A stretch of DNA of 64,000 nucleotides from Diphasiastrum complanatum (GCA_029204225.1 CM055092.1:84408694-84472693), one strand, 5' to 3'. Shown: positions 32,901 through 45,399, counted from the first letter of the stretch. The notes: a model not told the origin generated them from the sequence alone. A program made the numbers and translations.

Positions 32901-35900
32901 TGAATTATGATTGACGAATCATAGTTCAGATTCTAGTTGTTCTTAATCATTTGTGACTATAAGGGAATTGGGGCCCTTATGTGTAGAAGGTCATAATTAA
33001 TGGTTGTAGGCCTAAACTCATGATGGTGGATTTGTATGGGTCTATCAGTGAGTCATAGGATGACTAGTTGATATGGCCTAGATAGGCTGCAGCAAAGGTG
33101 TCTAGTGAGGTGTCACAGTGCACTACTGGTGGTGCATGGGCCTTGGAGGATATAAGTATACCCATTGGGCTCTCACTAGTGTATGCTTGGTTGTGCAAAT
33201 GGTAGCAATATGTTGCCGGAGTGACGTCTCTCCTATTGAGCATTGATTGGTGATGATCCATAGCTTGGAGGCTAGATCTATTCGATCTAAGTTTGGGTTG
33301 ATTGGTTTGTCCACCATTGGTCTTCTTGTTGTTCTATAGAAAGTAAGCACGAGTTTATCTTATGCTTTTATGATCATTTCCTATTTTAGCAATTTTTAAA
33401 GTTTTTTTGTTTATGTGACAGTTTTCATGTGTGCTAGTTTGACGGCACGTATTGAGTAGAGTCAGGATGCGCATCTCGTAACGGGGACCATAACACCATG
33501 TAGCGGTGCCCCCAAAAATAAGACTGTATATATGTACTTTTTAAGTTCTTTTGTGAATACAGGTCATAAAGCTTTCTCCATGGTTTTGGTGCGCTTTTTC
33601 TTTATGTCAATGAATGTCGCTGATGAATTGCTTATAGAATAGCTAACTATACTATTAGAAAGATCATTGACACTTAGACAAATTAGAAATTTTGTTTTGT
33701 TATTTTTTACACTTCTCTCATCTAATTGTGATATTTTCCTCACTGGAATTCTTTTAAAAATATTATATTTCATGAATAAGATGTGTCAAGAGTGTCACCA
33801 CCTTTCTTTTTTTATTTACTCTACCAATGAAGAGAATGAGAAAATTGTTAGAAGTACAATGATCACTATACATGGTTTATTATTGATTATGTCATATATT
33901 TTGACTTAGCTAAGTAATTGGTCAAGTGGTAGTAATGTGAATTTGTATATTATAAGCCTATTAGGGGCTTATGTATCGATGTATTATTTTTTCTTTCTAC
34001 AATCATAAAAGTATTACTACTTTTGGTGGCCATGGTGTTTGCTCTTCTCTACTTTTAATAGTGTATGCTTATATGCTTTCTTTACACCGATAAATAAGAA
34101 ACTATTGCATACAAGAAGATTTATAGAGCTCTTACAAATCCAATTTCACCTTCTCCTATTTTGACACCAAGTGGGACCAAAGAGGTCCTCCAATCATATA
34201 GACATGATTAAGAAAAGTATAAAATTGAGATATACCAAGCATAGAAATCTTTTAATGAGAATCTATCACAAAAGAATGCAAATAAATGTAGAACACTAGA
34301 ATGTGGACAACAATGAAAATACAATTTGCAATTTCATAGAACAAACTCAACAAGATTGAAAAAAAATAATACTGTGCATAAAATCTTTTTAAAAAATCAT
34401 ATGAACTTGAACAAATAAAATATTTTCTTAACGATTATAAGTTTACTTCTTGTGAGTTGTCATTTGTTGTAAATTACTTATTGTGACTTATTGTAAATGT
34501 TGCAATTGGTCACTGTGAACATACTTTGGCCAAGGGGACCGTACTTTGACAAATATGGACATATTAAAATTAAAAAACTTTACAGAGTAGATAGTTTTTA
34601 TTTGTCAAAAACATCGTGTCTTTTGGGAGATATTAGTCCCATGGTAAAGGGAAAAGACTACATAGGATTGGTTTCATGTTCTCTTATGAAGACTCTTTAT
34701 TTTTGGTAGCAAATTTGAGCAGTTTTGAATGCATAGGTAATTAGGTAGCGACTTCTATGAAGTAAAAACATTACTAGGTGTCCTGGGCCCTTGAAACCAA
34801 AATGCTTTTAACCAAAAAAAATCCTTGCAAACACTACAAAAAGAGAATACATAAATATAAGCACATATTATTACATGTAGTGTACACACTACCTATGTTA
34901 TTGCTTATTGATAAATATTTAAAAGAGAGATATAATAACTTATTCATATAAGAATTGCAAGCCAATCATAACAATACTTTTTAAGGAAGAAATGCTCACT
35001 TTTCATAATAAGCATGTCTCAATATTTCGGGAATAAAACGACAACTAGCTAATGTTAATGTAAGGTTTTTTCTGGACAATGAGAACACATTGTTATGGGT
35101 TTATTTCATTTGAAAATTAGGACAAATGTTTGAGATATGGCTCTTTTGTTAGTTCTTTTTCACGTAACCTAAATTATATTAAAACAACATGTAAAATAAA
35201 ATCAAAAGACAAATGGTATAAGTTGAAAAGACATCCAATCATTGGGCACAAGTGTAAGTTGAAGTAACCATTGGGCATAAGTTTAAGTTGAAAAGACATC
35301 CGACTTATGTAGAAGTAAACATTGAGGTAATCTATGGATCTCAAGCTAGAACTCAAAAGGTGAAACACAAGTCTAAGGTGAAAACACATCGAACTTATGT
35401 GGAAGTAAACATCGAGTTAATTTATAGATCACAAGCTAAAACTCAAAAGATGAAGAAATGACTACTAATACCACCAAAATATGAGACAATATTCTATTGA
35501 AAGTTAGAATCCATGTATTTTATCTATTACATGGATCTAGAATAATTAGATTCTAACTAAAAAAAAAAGAAAGTAATGAGAATATTCAACTTCATATTTG
35601 GAATCCAAATAAAAATAATCACTAGCAATCTAATATATAAGCCACAAGAAGATTTTGTTAAATAGACCACAACAAAAAATTTGTTTTAGAGGATGCAACC
35701 CTTAAGTCTCTTATCTAGAAATTTAAAAAGAATAGAACATCTTGTTCAATGATCGAAGGATTTAAAAAAAAAATTGATATACAAATTATCCCAAACTATT
35801 TGGAAAGGTAACAATTTTAAAACATTGAACTTATTATGACACCAATTCAAAAATTGCAAACTACAAATAATGTTATGCCTTTGGCCTCCATGACGTATCA

Positions 35901-36183
35901 TGTGAGTCCGATTACACTTCAGCTTGGGAAAATCCATGCCATTCAAGCTTCGATGAACCACACCCATTTATAGCTCTAGCATACTAACTGCAATCATAGT
36001 CCATTTATCCAACAGTTCTACACTTTTCAATTGCATCATTCTATTTTACGTATTGCAAATGTAGAGCAATGGCATTCCTTATTAAGTTCTATGGAAAGTA
36101 ATTTTACATTCAAACACCTATCTTTAGAGCATATCTTTCGTGTGAGAATGCTTACAACTAATCACATTCTCATATGAGATGTA
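32901..36183. other. AT-rich stretch without recognised genes
   Basis: About 3.3 kb, strongly AT-rich, no long frames or domains recognised. It contains a 90-bp-period tandem repeat at about 35290-35460 (ACTTATGT.GAAGTAAACAT and CAAGCTA.AACTCAAAAG recur). Confidence 0.6.
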
Positions 36184-36188
36184 TATAC
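36184..36188 (+). other. Target-site duplication TATAC (left)
   Basis: TATAC precedes the left LTR and recurs at 42339-42343 right after the right LTR, the 5-bp duplication expected for copia integration. Confidence 0.92.
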
Positions 36189-36870
36189 TGTTAAAAATTC
36201 ACAATTCTAGCTTGACTAGTTTTGGTCATATGACTTGTAAATAGTTAGATGGTCATGATGTGGCTTGTCACACGTGCCAAATAGCATAGGATTCCATTCA
36301 TAAGGATGTTCTCAAGTAGACCTAAGTGTTAGAACCTTTGGAATGAGTCCAAATTATGCTTAGATACAAGGGAGAAAAAATAGGAGCTATTTTTGGTAAT
36401 TTTTGCATTGTTGAGGGATCTCCAAGATTCCAACCCTAACTTGGTAGGGATGAAAGATCCACCAAAATTAGAATTAGGGATAGGTTTAGGGCTACTCATA
36501 CCTGCCCAAAACCGTGATGGATCATGTATATATAGGTGATGATATCTCACCAAAATCAATCAAGCAATTTCATGATTTTTCTCTCATAATGGTGCAATTG
36601 CTCTCTATGTTCATAATTGTTTGAGTACTTGTGATTACTAATGATTATAGGATTGAATGTAGGTCTGGTGTACAGTACTCAGACTGTGGGAGGCCGTACT
36701 TTCACACGTGTGAAGCCTTCTTCAAGGATTTGGGCCATTTAGTGAGGTTCAAGCATAGATTTTTGATGGATTTTGATGGTTCAACTTGTGCTAATCTTAT
36801 GAAATCATAATCTATTGTTTCCCTCATCATTTCACGTGTTTTAGGATCCTTATTTGCTGTAATTTTTACA
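36189..36870 (+). repeat. Left (5') LTR of the young copia
   Basis: 682 bp, TGTTAAAAATTC ... AATTTTTACA. Differs from 41657-42338 at one CG/CA site (CACACGTGCC here, CACACATGCC there) and one A/C site (TTAGAATTAGG / TTAGCATTAGG). Confidence 0.96.
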
Positions 36871-36882
36871 TGGTATATGAGC
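36871..36882 (+). other. Primer-binding site of the young copia
   Basis: TGGTATATGAGC directly after the left LTR. It matches the tRNA-Met primer consensus TGGTATCAGAGC except for two bases. Confidence 0.85.
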
Positions 36883-37681
36883 CTAAAGGCTGAAATGAGC
36901 TAAATCCTTGGTTTTCATTCAATTTGATCACAATTTTTGATCTAAATCTTGTGTAGATTGGATCTTAGCATCTAGTATTGATTCTAGAACTCAAAGTGAG
37001 TCAAATACATTGGAGATTGGTGTTGTGTGACTTCATTTGCAGGTGTTTAGGTGTCTAAAACCAGAGGCAAAGTTGAATTCAATTCACATTACCAAGATAG
37101 CAAGTTTTGCTTGCTCCAAGCATTGATTTCTAAGCGAGTTTTGGAGGTGATTTCATAGAGAAGGCTTTCTAGCATTCAAGGAGAGGGAAGATCAGAGTTT
37201 TGGGGACTCTTCAAGGTTGTTCTAAGGTGTAGTAGGCACCTCCTAAAGTGATTTAGGTTCAGTCCAACCATTGCTTGACTTATGCACCAAATTAGATCAA
37301 TTTTTCATCAATTTTGATCATTTTTTGCTTGTGATTGGATAGTAGATTGTGTTGCATCCTCATTAAGTTCCATTTAGATCTTTTACAAGTGATTTTGGAA
37401 GTATATTAGGTTGCTGAAATTCACTCTTGATCAGATCATTTGGAAGCTTTAATGTTCTTTATAGAAAGAGGGGCAATTCTACTAGTATTGTCTACTTCAA
37501 TCAAGCAAGTGCATTGTTTCTAGTATTCTATGATTTGATTTTGTTAGAGATCATTCTTAGATCTTTATAGGAAGTCTATTACTGATCTTTTCAGGTCCCT
37601 AAGAAGTGGGATAAGGTAGACCTTCAATCAAATCAATAGAAGTAACCTTCATTTGTGTCAAGTCCTTGATTAGGAGACTAG

Positions 37682-40108
37682 ATGCCATCTATAAATGCAT
37701 ATCTTTTGGATACTAATGAAAGGCTCAACAAAACTAACTATTCCATATGGAAAGTTAGAATGGAATCTATCATGATCATGCAAGATCTGATGGAAATTGT
37801 AAATGGTAAGGAGGGTGAACCTATTCATCCTCAAGAAAAAGCCAAATACATCAAGAGGTGCAATGTTGCACTACATTGCATAAAAATGAATGTTGCAAAT
37901 GAACTCTTAAGAGAGGTAGGAGATTGCACTTCAGCTCAACATGCTTGGGAGACTTTGCAAAAGGTCTATGAATCCAAGAACCAAACTAGAATGTTAGCTT
38001 TGAAGAATCAAATCTATAGAAGCTATCAAAAGAAAGGAGAGAGTGCACATACTTTTGTCCTAAGAGTAAAAGAATTGAACAAAGAGCTAGCCTTTATAGG
38101 TGAACCTATCAAGGATGAAGAGCTTGTTCAACTCATATTGAATGGACTAAGCTTTGAATTTGACAATTTGGTTCAGGGATATGCAATTATGGGTAAGCTA
38201 CCCATACTTGAAGAACTCCAAGGCACACTCATGGCCGAGGAATCAAGAAGGAGCCAAATGCAAGAGAGGATGGATAGGCTTTCCATCCAAGGTGGAGATG
38301 ACCAAGCTCTCTTCACCAAAGGAAAAGGCAAGTCCAAAGGCAAAGGATCAACATTCAAGAAGTCTACAAAGCTTGAGGATCAAGAAGGACCCTCAAAGGC
38401 ATCTCCATCAACCACCAAAGTCAAGAAAGACAAATCAAAGGTGAAGTGCTACTATTGTAGCAAGATGGGGCATTATGCCTCGGAATGCTTCAAGAGGAAG
38501 CAAGATCAAAGCCAAGCCAACATGAGCAAAGAGGAGGAGGAGGAGAGTTCACATGAGGACTCTCTCATGATGTCCATATTTTCTTCAACAAGCTTCAAAG
38601 GAGAAGATCCTTGGTGGATTGACTCGGGTGCTAGTTCACACATGACTAGTAAAAGGGAGTTTTTCTCTTCTCTCTTATCTTATGATGGACCTATAAAGTC
38701 TATCTATACAGCAAATGATGAAGCTTGTAAGATTGAAGGAGTTGGTAGCATTCCCCTTTGCTTAGGATCTTCCAAAAAGATCAACACAGAAGGTGTTTTG
38801 TACATTCCTACAATAACAAAGAATCTACTAAGTGTTGGCCAAATGGTAGACAATGGTTTCAATGTTGACTTTGCTTCAAATGAATGTTTCATCAAGAAGA
38901 AGGGTAAGATAGTGGCTAAGGGCACTAGACTTGGCAAACTTTATAAGTTGGATGCATTTGTGGATACTAATGTTGTCATGTTGGCCGAGAAGAGCAAGAT
39001 ATCTACCTTTACTTTATGGCACAAAAGACTTGGACATGTCAACTCGGGTTCCATGGAGGCTATGATCAAGGAGGAGTATGCTTTAGGCCTACCAAGGTCT
39101 ATTGGGAAGGAAGACAAGGTTTGTGAAGCTTGTGCCTTATCCAAGGCACATAAGAAGGTGTTTCCTAACTCCATCACAAAGTCATCTCATCCTCTTGAAC
39201 TCATACACTCAGATGTGCACATTGCTAGCACCAAATCTAATGGAGTTTTATCCATGTTTTTAACCTTCATTGATGACTACTCAAGATATTGTTGGGTGTT
39301 CTTACTTTCCTTCAAGTCTCAAGTATTTGATACTTTTGTAAAGTTCAAGTTGTTTGTGGAAAAGCATCATAATCATAGCATCAAGATTCTTAGAAGTGAC
39401 AATGGTGGAGAATTCATCTCCAATGAGTTCAAGGCCTTTTGTGAGGAGGAAGGGATCAAGAAAGAGACTTCTTGTCTTTACACTCCTCAACAAAATGGAG
39501 TTGGTGAAAGAAGGAATAGAACATTATGTGAATGTTCTAAGTCTTTAAGATTAGATGCTTGTTTGCCCAAATCCTTTTGGGGTGAGTCTCTTGTATGTGC
39601 AAACTACTTGATGAATAGGGTGTCTTGCAAAGCAATTGAAGGCAAAACTCCTTATGAGATGTTGTATGGAAAGAAACCCAATCTTAATCACTTGAAAGTT
39701 TTTGGGTGTATATGTTATGTGCATGTGCCATTGGAAACAAGAACCAAGGAGGATCCATCTTCCACAAGAGGGATCATGCTTGGATATGCAAGCTCAAGCA
39801 AGGGCTACAAAGTCTATCTCCCATCCTTGAACAAATTTGTTGTTTCAAGGGATGTCATCTTTGATGAACATCATATGCATATGCTTGAAGAAGGCTCAAG
39901 TGCTCCAACAATCAAGAAGAAGATGGTCGAGGAGCAAGATCTTGGTTTTGAGGAGGAGCTCATGGAGGAGCAAGCACCAAACCCACCTATCACACCAAGG
40001 AGATCTTCAAGGGCAAAAGTGGAGCCATCAAGGCAAACATATCAAGGCAAAGGACAACAAGTTGAGGATATCTCATCCACTTCTTATGCTTTATCTAGTT
40101 TTGAATAA
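37682..40108 (+). CDS. Copia gag-protease-integrase polyprotein (5' part, ends at premature TAA)
   Basis: 808 residues from ATG 37682. In order: gag/UBN2-type domain (NYSIWKVRMESIMIMQDL, TRMLALKNQIYRSYQKKGES; about residues 1-230); zinc knuckle CYYCSKMGHYASEC (about 257-270); protease active site WWIDSGASSHMT (about 310-322); pre-integrase zinc domain LWHKRLGHVNSGSM ... CEACALSKAHK; integrase core with IHSDVHI, FIDDYSRYCWVFLL, ILRSDNGGEFISNEF and TPQQNGVGERRNRTL (catalytic D, D, E all present); and integrase tail FGCICYVHVPLETR ... VVSRDVIFDEHH. It ends at TAA 40106-40108 in a linker just before RT. The RT ORF continues in the same frame from 40109, so a single nonsense change separates the two halves of one polyprotein. 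Confidence 0.93.
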   Translation: MPSINAYLLDTNERLNKTNYSIWKVRMESIMIMQDLMEIVNGKEGEPIHPQEKAKYIKRCNVALHCIKMNVANELLREVGDCTSAQHAWETLQKVYESKNQTRMLALKNQIYRSYQKKGESAHTFVLRVKELNKELAFIGEPIKDEELVQLILNGLSFEFDNLVQGYAIMGKLPILEELQGTLMAEESRRSQMQERMDRLSIQGGDDQALFTKGKGKSKGKGSTFKKSTKLEDQEGPSKASPSTTKVKKDKSKVKCYYCSKMGHYASECFKRKQDQSQANMSKEEEEESSHEDSLMMSIFSSTSFKGEDPWWIDSGASSHMTSKREFFSSLLSYDGPIKSIYTANDEACKIEGVGSIPLCLGSSKKINTEGVLYIPTITKNLLSVGQMVDNGFNVDFASNECFIKKKGKIVAKGTRLGKLYKLDAFVDTNVVMLAEKSKISTFTLWHKRLGHVNSGSMEAMIKEEYALGLPRSIGKEDKVCEACALSKAHKKVFPNSITKSSHPLELIHSDVHIASTKSNGVLSMFLTFIDDYSRYCWVFLLSFKSQVFDTFVKFKLFVEKHHNHSIKILRSDNGGEFISNEFKAFCEEEGIKKETSCLYTPQQNGVGERRNRTLCECSKSLRLDACLPKSFWGESLVCANYLMNRVSCKAIEGKTPYEMLYGKKPNLNHLKVFGCICYVHVPLETRTKEDPSSTRGIMLGYASSSKGYKVYLPSLNKFVVSRDVIFDEHHMHMLEEGSSAPTIKKKMVEEQDLGFEEELMEEQAPNPPITPRRSSRAKVEPSRQTYQGKGQQVEDISSTSYALSSFE

Positions 40109-41642
40109 CCATCTAATGTTGAAGATGCATTGAACTCCAAAGAATGGTATAAAGCTATGTTGGATGAGTATGATGCCTTGATTGAGAATGAAACTTGGTT
40201 GCTTGTTGAGAGACCTCAAAGGAATGTAATAGGATGCAAGTGGGTCTTCAAGCTTAAGTTGAATGCAAATGGGAGTGTTAACAAACATAAGGCAAGATTA
40301 GTTGCAAAAGGTTATGCTCAAGAGAGAGGGATATACTATGAGGAAACTTTTGCACCCGTGGCCAAGATGGTCACAATAAGGCTAGTCATTGCACTTGCAT
40401 CACATTTTGGATGGATTCTATGCCAATTGGATGTCTCTAATGCTTTCTTGAATGGTTTTTTGGAAGAGGATATCTATATGGAGCAGCCACAAGGGTTCAT
40501 CAAGCATGGAATGGAGAACAAAGTATGCCATCTCCAAAGAAGCATCTATGGCTTGAAGCAAGCCTCGAGATCTTGGAATTCAAGACTACATTGCTATCTT
40601 ATTTCACTTTCTTTTGTTCAAAGTGAATATGATCCCACTCTTTACATTAAGTTTGATGATGTTGGTATTGTACTTTTACTCATTTATGTAGATGACATCA
40701 TCATTAGTGGAAATAGTGTTGATGGTATTGAAAAAATCAAGATAGATCTATCCTTAGAGTTCAAGATGGTAGATCTAGGGTGTCTTCACTTCATCTTAGG
40801 CATAGAAGTACTTAGAGGGTCTGATTTTATCTTTACAAGTCAAGTAAACTATGCTCAAAGTCTTTTGAAGAAGTTTAAGATGGAAGTATGCAAAAGTGTT
40901 GACACACCAATGGAGCAAGATGTAAAAGTGCCAAATGAAGATGATGAAAGATCCTTCATGGACATCACTTTGTTTAGGCAACTTATAGGTTCCTTAATGT
41001 GGATCACTATAACTAGACCAGATCTTAGCTTTAGTGTATGTAGGTTGAGCCAATCCATGCAAAATCCATTGAATATCCATTGGAAAAAGGCTAAGAGGAT
41101 TCTAAGATACATCTCGGGTACATTGGATTTTGGGATTCTATATAGAGGAGATGTGATTAACCTTCATGCATTTAGTGATTCAGATTTTGCAGGGGACAAG
41201 AGGGATAGGAAATCAACAAGTGCCTATTCAACTTTCATAGGAGAAGGTGTGGTTTCATGGCTTTCAAAAAAGCAAGAAACTATATCTCTATCTTCAACCG
41301 AGGCCGAGTACAAAGCTTTGACAACCACTACAAAGGAGGTACTTTGGATCAAGAGATTATTGGTGGAACTAAAGATCATGGATTCAGAGGAGGCACCAAT
41401 CATCTACAATGACAATATATCAGCCCAACACCTTGCATCTAACCCAATCTTCCATGCAAGATCTAAGCACATGCCATCACTTTGTGAGAGAAATGGTGCA
41501 AGCCAAGGAGATTGCTTTGGAGCATGTTCCAAGCAATGAATGTGTAGCTGATCTACTTACTAAACCACTTCAAAAGACACCTTTTATGAAGTTCAGATCA
41601 TCACTTGGAGTGATTAGTAAAGCAATGATTGAACCAAGCTAG
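40109..41642 (+). pseudogene. Copia reverse transcriptase-RNase H (3' part, one frameshift)
   Basis: Same frame as the upstream ORF. RVT_2 motifs: LIENETWLLVERPQRNVIGC, KHKARLVAKGYAQERG, FAPVAKMVTIRLVIALA, QLDVSNAFLNG, YGLKQASRSWN and the catalytic LLIYVDDIIISG. Then TRPDLSFSVCRLSQSMQNP, KKAKRILRYISGTLDFGILY and RNase H motifs FSDSDFAGDKRDRKSTSAY and SLSSTEAEYKAL. Near 41470 (ARSKHMPSL) a small deletion shifts the frame; the true C-terminus (HHFVREMVQAKEIALEHVPS, ADLLTKPL) continues in another frame to the stop at 41642. All polymerase and RNase H catalytic residues are present. Confidence 0.92.
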
Positions 41643-41644
41643 AT

Positions 41645-41656
41645 AGTGAGGAGGAG
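41645..41656 (+). other. Polypurine tract of the young copia
   Basis: AGTGAGGAGGAG immediately precedes the TG of the right LTR. Confidence 0.85.
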
Positions 41657-42338
41657 TGTTAAAAATTCACAATTCTAGCTTGACTAGTTTTGGTCATATG
41701 ACTTGTAAATAGTTAGATGGTCATGATGTGGCTTGTCACACATGCCAAATAGCATAGGATTCCATTCATAAGGATGTTCTCAAGTAGACCTAAGTGTTAG
41801 AACCTTTGGAATGAGTCCAAATTATGCTTAGATACAAGGGAGAAAAAATAGGAGCTATTTTTGGTAATTTTTGCATTGTTGAGGGATCTCCAAGATTCCA
41901 ACCCTAACTTGGTAGGGATGAAAGATCCACCAAAATTAGCATTAGGGATAGGTTTAGGGCTACTCATACCTGCCCAAAACCGTGATGGATCATGTATATA
42001 TAGGTGATGATATCTCACCAAAATCAATCAAGCAATTTCATGATTTTTCTCTCATAATGGTGCAATTGCTCTCTATGTTCATAATTGTTTGAGTACTTGT
42101 GATTACTAATGATTATAGGATTGAATGTAGGTCTGGTGTACAGTACTCAGACTGTGGGAGGCCGTACTTTCACACGTGTGAAGCCTTCTTCAAGGATTTG
42201 GGCCATTTAGTGAGGTTCAAGCATAGATTTTTGATGGATTTTGATGGTTCAACTTGTGCTAATCTTATGAAATCATAATCTATTGTTTCCCTCATCATTT
42301 CACGTGTTTTAGGATCCTTATTTGCTGTAATTTTTACA
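41657..42338 (+). repeat. Right (3') LTR of the young copia
   Basis: 682 bp, near-identical to the left LTR, followed by the TATAC target duplication at 42339-42343. Confidence 0.96.
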
Positions 42339-42554
42339 TATACAAACAATCTTACCTAAACCCTAAATGATGTTTCCAAAGAGATTTTATGATTAACAGT
42401 GATAACATTCAGTATGTAGTACAATATCGCTTCATACTTGTATGTGTGGTGAGGTGATGTCGTGAAAACTATCAATTCTTTGATTAGTAAGTAGCATCGT
42501 GGCTTTATTTTTGCTATTGATTCAATACAGGAGCACTTCATTAAGTAGCAAGTC

Positions 42555-43000
<446 letters not shown>

Positions 43001-43084
43001 TATAGCATAATATGTTAAAATTTAGTTTTATAAAGTCTAATAGTACAGAGAGTACCAGAAAGTGAAGCACATCTTCACAATTAG

Positions 43085-43960
43085 CTGCAATCCATACGAT
43101 GGGATGGCAACCAGTTGAATTAGCACGTTGAGAAGATCAGAACAATCTTTGCTCAACTCGCTCCATCAGGACAGGAGCACCAGGTCCCAGCACCACACCA
43201 GCTGATGTACTTCATAAAATCTCTACCGACGTCCTATCAGCCGTTGAGAATGCTCATATTGAGTCTACCAAATATGACATTCGACAAAGCAGTCAGACTT
43301 GTAGCTGATGAGAGACTGATGAGAGATGAAGGGGAGGAAGCAGTGATCAAGAGAAAGTTCTCTTCACAAAAGAAAAGAAGAAGAACAAAAACAAGTCCAG
43401 ATTCGAGAAGACGAAGTCCTCGAATCAACAATCTTCTTCCTGCGATCACTGCCACAAACCAGGCCATACGACCAACAAATGCTGGTTTAATCCAGCAATA
43501 CCTTGCATGCACTGCAAGAAGAAAGGACATTCTGCATGCGATTGCAAATTTAATCCAAAAAGAAAGAACAAAGCTGAAAAGGCAAACGTTGCAGAGTCAT
43601 CTAAGGATGCAGAAAGAGGTGACGAAGCTTTCACGATACTCGATGAAGCTTCAACAAGCTACTCTGAACACGACTACGATGTAGTCATCAATCCAGAAGC
43701 AACATCTCACATAACCTGCAACAAGATCTTGATCAACTTTCGCGAACTCAAAAACGATAGAGTTTTCTAGGCGATGGAAGCAGACACGATGTCAAAGGCA
43801 TCGGCACTCTACAGCTACGAACACTGTCAAGCCAAGCAGAGCTGCCAGGAGCACTCTATATGCCCTCACTCAGAAAGGATCTGATGTCTGTCTCCAAGAT
43901 GGCAGATCTAGGCATTCGAGTTTTGTTCGATGGCAACACTTGTCGTATGATCGAGAATAA
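43085..43960 (+). pseudogene. Ty1/copia gag-protease fragment with two zinc knuckles
   Basis: The plus strand reads, in two frames, MYFIKSLPTSYQPLRMLILS (gag), then CDHCHKPGHTTNKC and CMHCKKKGHSACDC, two CX2CX4HX4C knuckles in tandem, then VVINPEATSHITCNKILINF, where the protease Asp-Ser-Gly is changed to Asn-Pro-Glu, and finally a decayed pre-integrase stretch (a DLMSVSKMADLGIRVLFDG-like frame). No integrase follows. Confidence 0.78.
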
Positions 43961-44189
43961 TTTGTGCTATTGAACCAACATCGAGAGTAACAAATAAATG
44001 GTATTGTAGCCTTAATAATATGACGACGTCATCTTGCAGCAATGCTAAACTCAAACTTACGTAGCTAGAATCATCAGCTAGCACATGTGTGTAAGAAAGA
44101 CTGCCAATCTAGGGAAATGCTAACAGAAGTCGTTCTATACCACGATTACAACTCAAGTCAACATGAATTCTTGAGACTGACTTATGTCA

Positions 44190-44640
44190 AAAATAATACT
44201 ATCCAAGTATTCAAACACTTCCCGACATTCATCAGTCCATATGAAATGTTTGTTCTTTCCTAGCAATCTCACTAACGGAGAAAAAGTAGTTGCTCAAGAA
44301 TTTCCTATAATAGCTCACTCTTCCTAGGAAATGTTGCAACTCATTTGCAATGATAGGATGTGGCATCACTTCCGGTCAATCAAGATCGTATGGATTATGC
44401 AATGGCCATTAGGGTTTCTCTGAATCAATAGGCTCTTTACCTCATTCATTAGGAATGTCACAATAGCTGAAGCAAGCATTTACAAAGTTCCATTCCAATT
44501 CAGCAATTAGACAATAGTGTAGTTATCATAGACTTCAAAAGACACCTTCCACTGCCGTGTGTTCATAAACAAAGCCTTCATGCGTCAACTGGTGAAGCAA
44601 TTTGCAAATGAGATGTGGGTTCAATATTTCCCTTAATATG
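44190..44640 (-). pseudogene. Ty3/gypsy reverse transcriptase-RNase H junction fragment
   Basis: The minus strand at 44400-44190 reads PHPIIANELQHFLGRVSYYR then KFLSNYFFSVSEIARKEQTF and, one frame over, WTDECREVFEYLDSI. This is the gypsy connection segment (ELR.FLGL..YYR.FI ... F.W..EC..AF..LK). Weaker RT similarity continues to about 44640. No other part of the element is nearby. Confidence 0.7.
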
Positions 44641-44879
44641 ATAGAATAGGCTTTGTTAATGTAGGGTGAGTAGCTTTATAAAGAGTTAGTTTTCGAATCT
44701 AGAACACGTGTTGTAATAATTAGAAGATACTTCAGAATTTAAATGACTTTATGGATACAACATACAGCCAACCTGTTTCCAAATCACAATAATGCATAAG
44801 GTCTGCTATAGAGAGTTCTCTCATAGGCAAGTAACCAGACTAGCGCTTATTATTTGGTGGCCAATCAAACTACCACAAA

Positions 44880-45380
44880 TATCACACCTCCTGCTTATTC
44901 ACGCTCCTTCTTCTGAGCGACCCTGCCTACCTGTGGGTTTGGAGGTGGGAAACCACGCTAAGGAGCGTTGCCAACAGGCCACAGGCGGAGGCTGGGCAAG
45001 ATAGGATCCGCAGGCAGGAGCAAGGTTGTAGAAGGCGTGGCCAAGCAGGCCGACTGGCCATGGAATGGGCCAGTGAGCGGGAACAGCAGGAGGGAGCGGA
45101 TCACCGTAGGCAGGCAGATCCGTGGGCATCTGAACGGACAGGTGAGGGAGAGCGGGTCGCTGGCAGCAGGATAGAACTAGGATGAAGATGGAGCCCAGGT
45201 AATAGCAAGAAACCGCAGGCAGGCAGGGTCGCGGTTGCCTTTCCACAAAATGATCAGGGTAGCGTAGGGAATGTGGCACAGATCAGCTTCTCCACGCAGG
45301 GTGCGGATCAGACCAGGAGGTAGCGGAACAGGCAAGGAGCCGCAAGTAAGGAAGGATAGGTGTATGTGTTTGAATGCCCA
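44880..45380. other. GC-richer island with CAGGCAGG-type motifs
   Basis: About 500 bp clearly richer in G and C than its surroundings on the plus strand, with repeated GGCAGG/GCAGGA/GGTAGCG motifs. An open frame exists on the minus strand (44899-45279) but has no recognisable domain and looks like a by-product of composition. It may be a fragment of another element or untranslated element sequence. Confidence 0.4.
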
Positions 45381-45399
45381 GAACTAGCGACTGATACAA

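Larger units (their letters stand above)
36189..42338 (+). mobile_element. Nearly complete, young Ty1/copia retrotransposon
   Basis: 6,150 bp with 682-bp LTRs at both ends, a TATAC target duplication, primer-binding site TGGTATATGAGC (36871-36882), an ~800-bp leader, a gag-protease-integrase-RT-RNase H coding region in the correct copia order, and a polypurine tract GTGAGGAGGAG before the right LTR. The two LTRs differ at only two positions that I can find, so insertion was recent. The polyprotein is interrupted by one TAA (40106) and one frameshift near 41470, so this copy is not autonomous as it stands, though its RNA could be mobilised by a relative. Confidence 0.95.

Noticed and set aside
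44899-45279. 126-codon minus-strand ORF in the GC-richer island
   Set aside because: Composition-driven; no domain and no conservation evidence.
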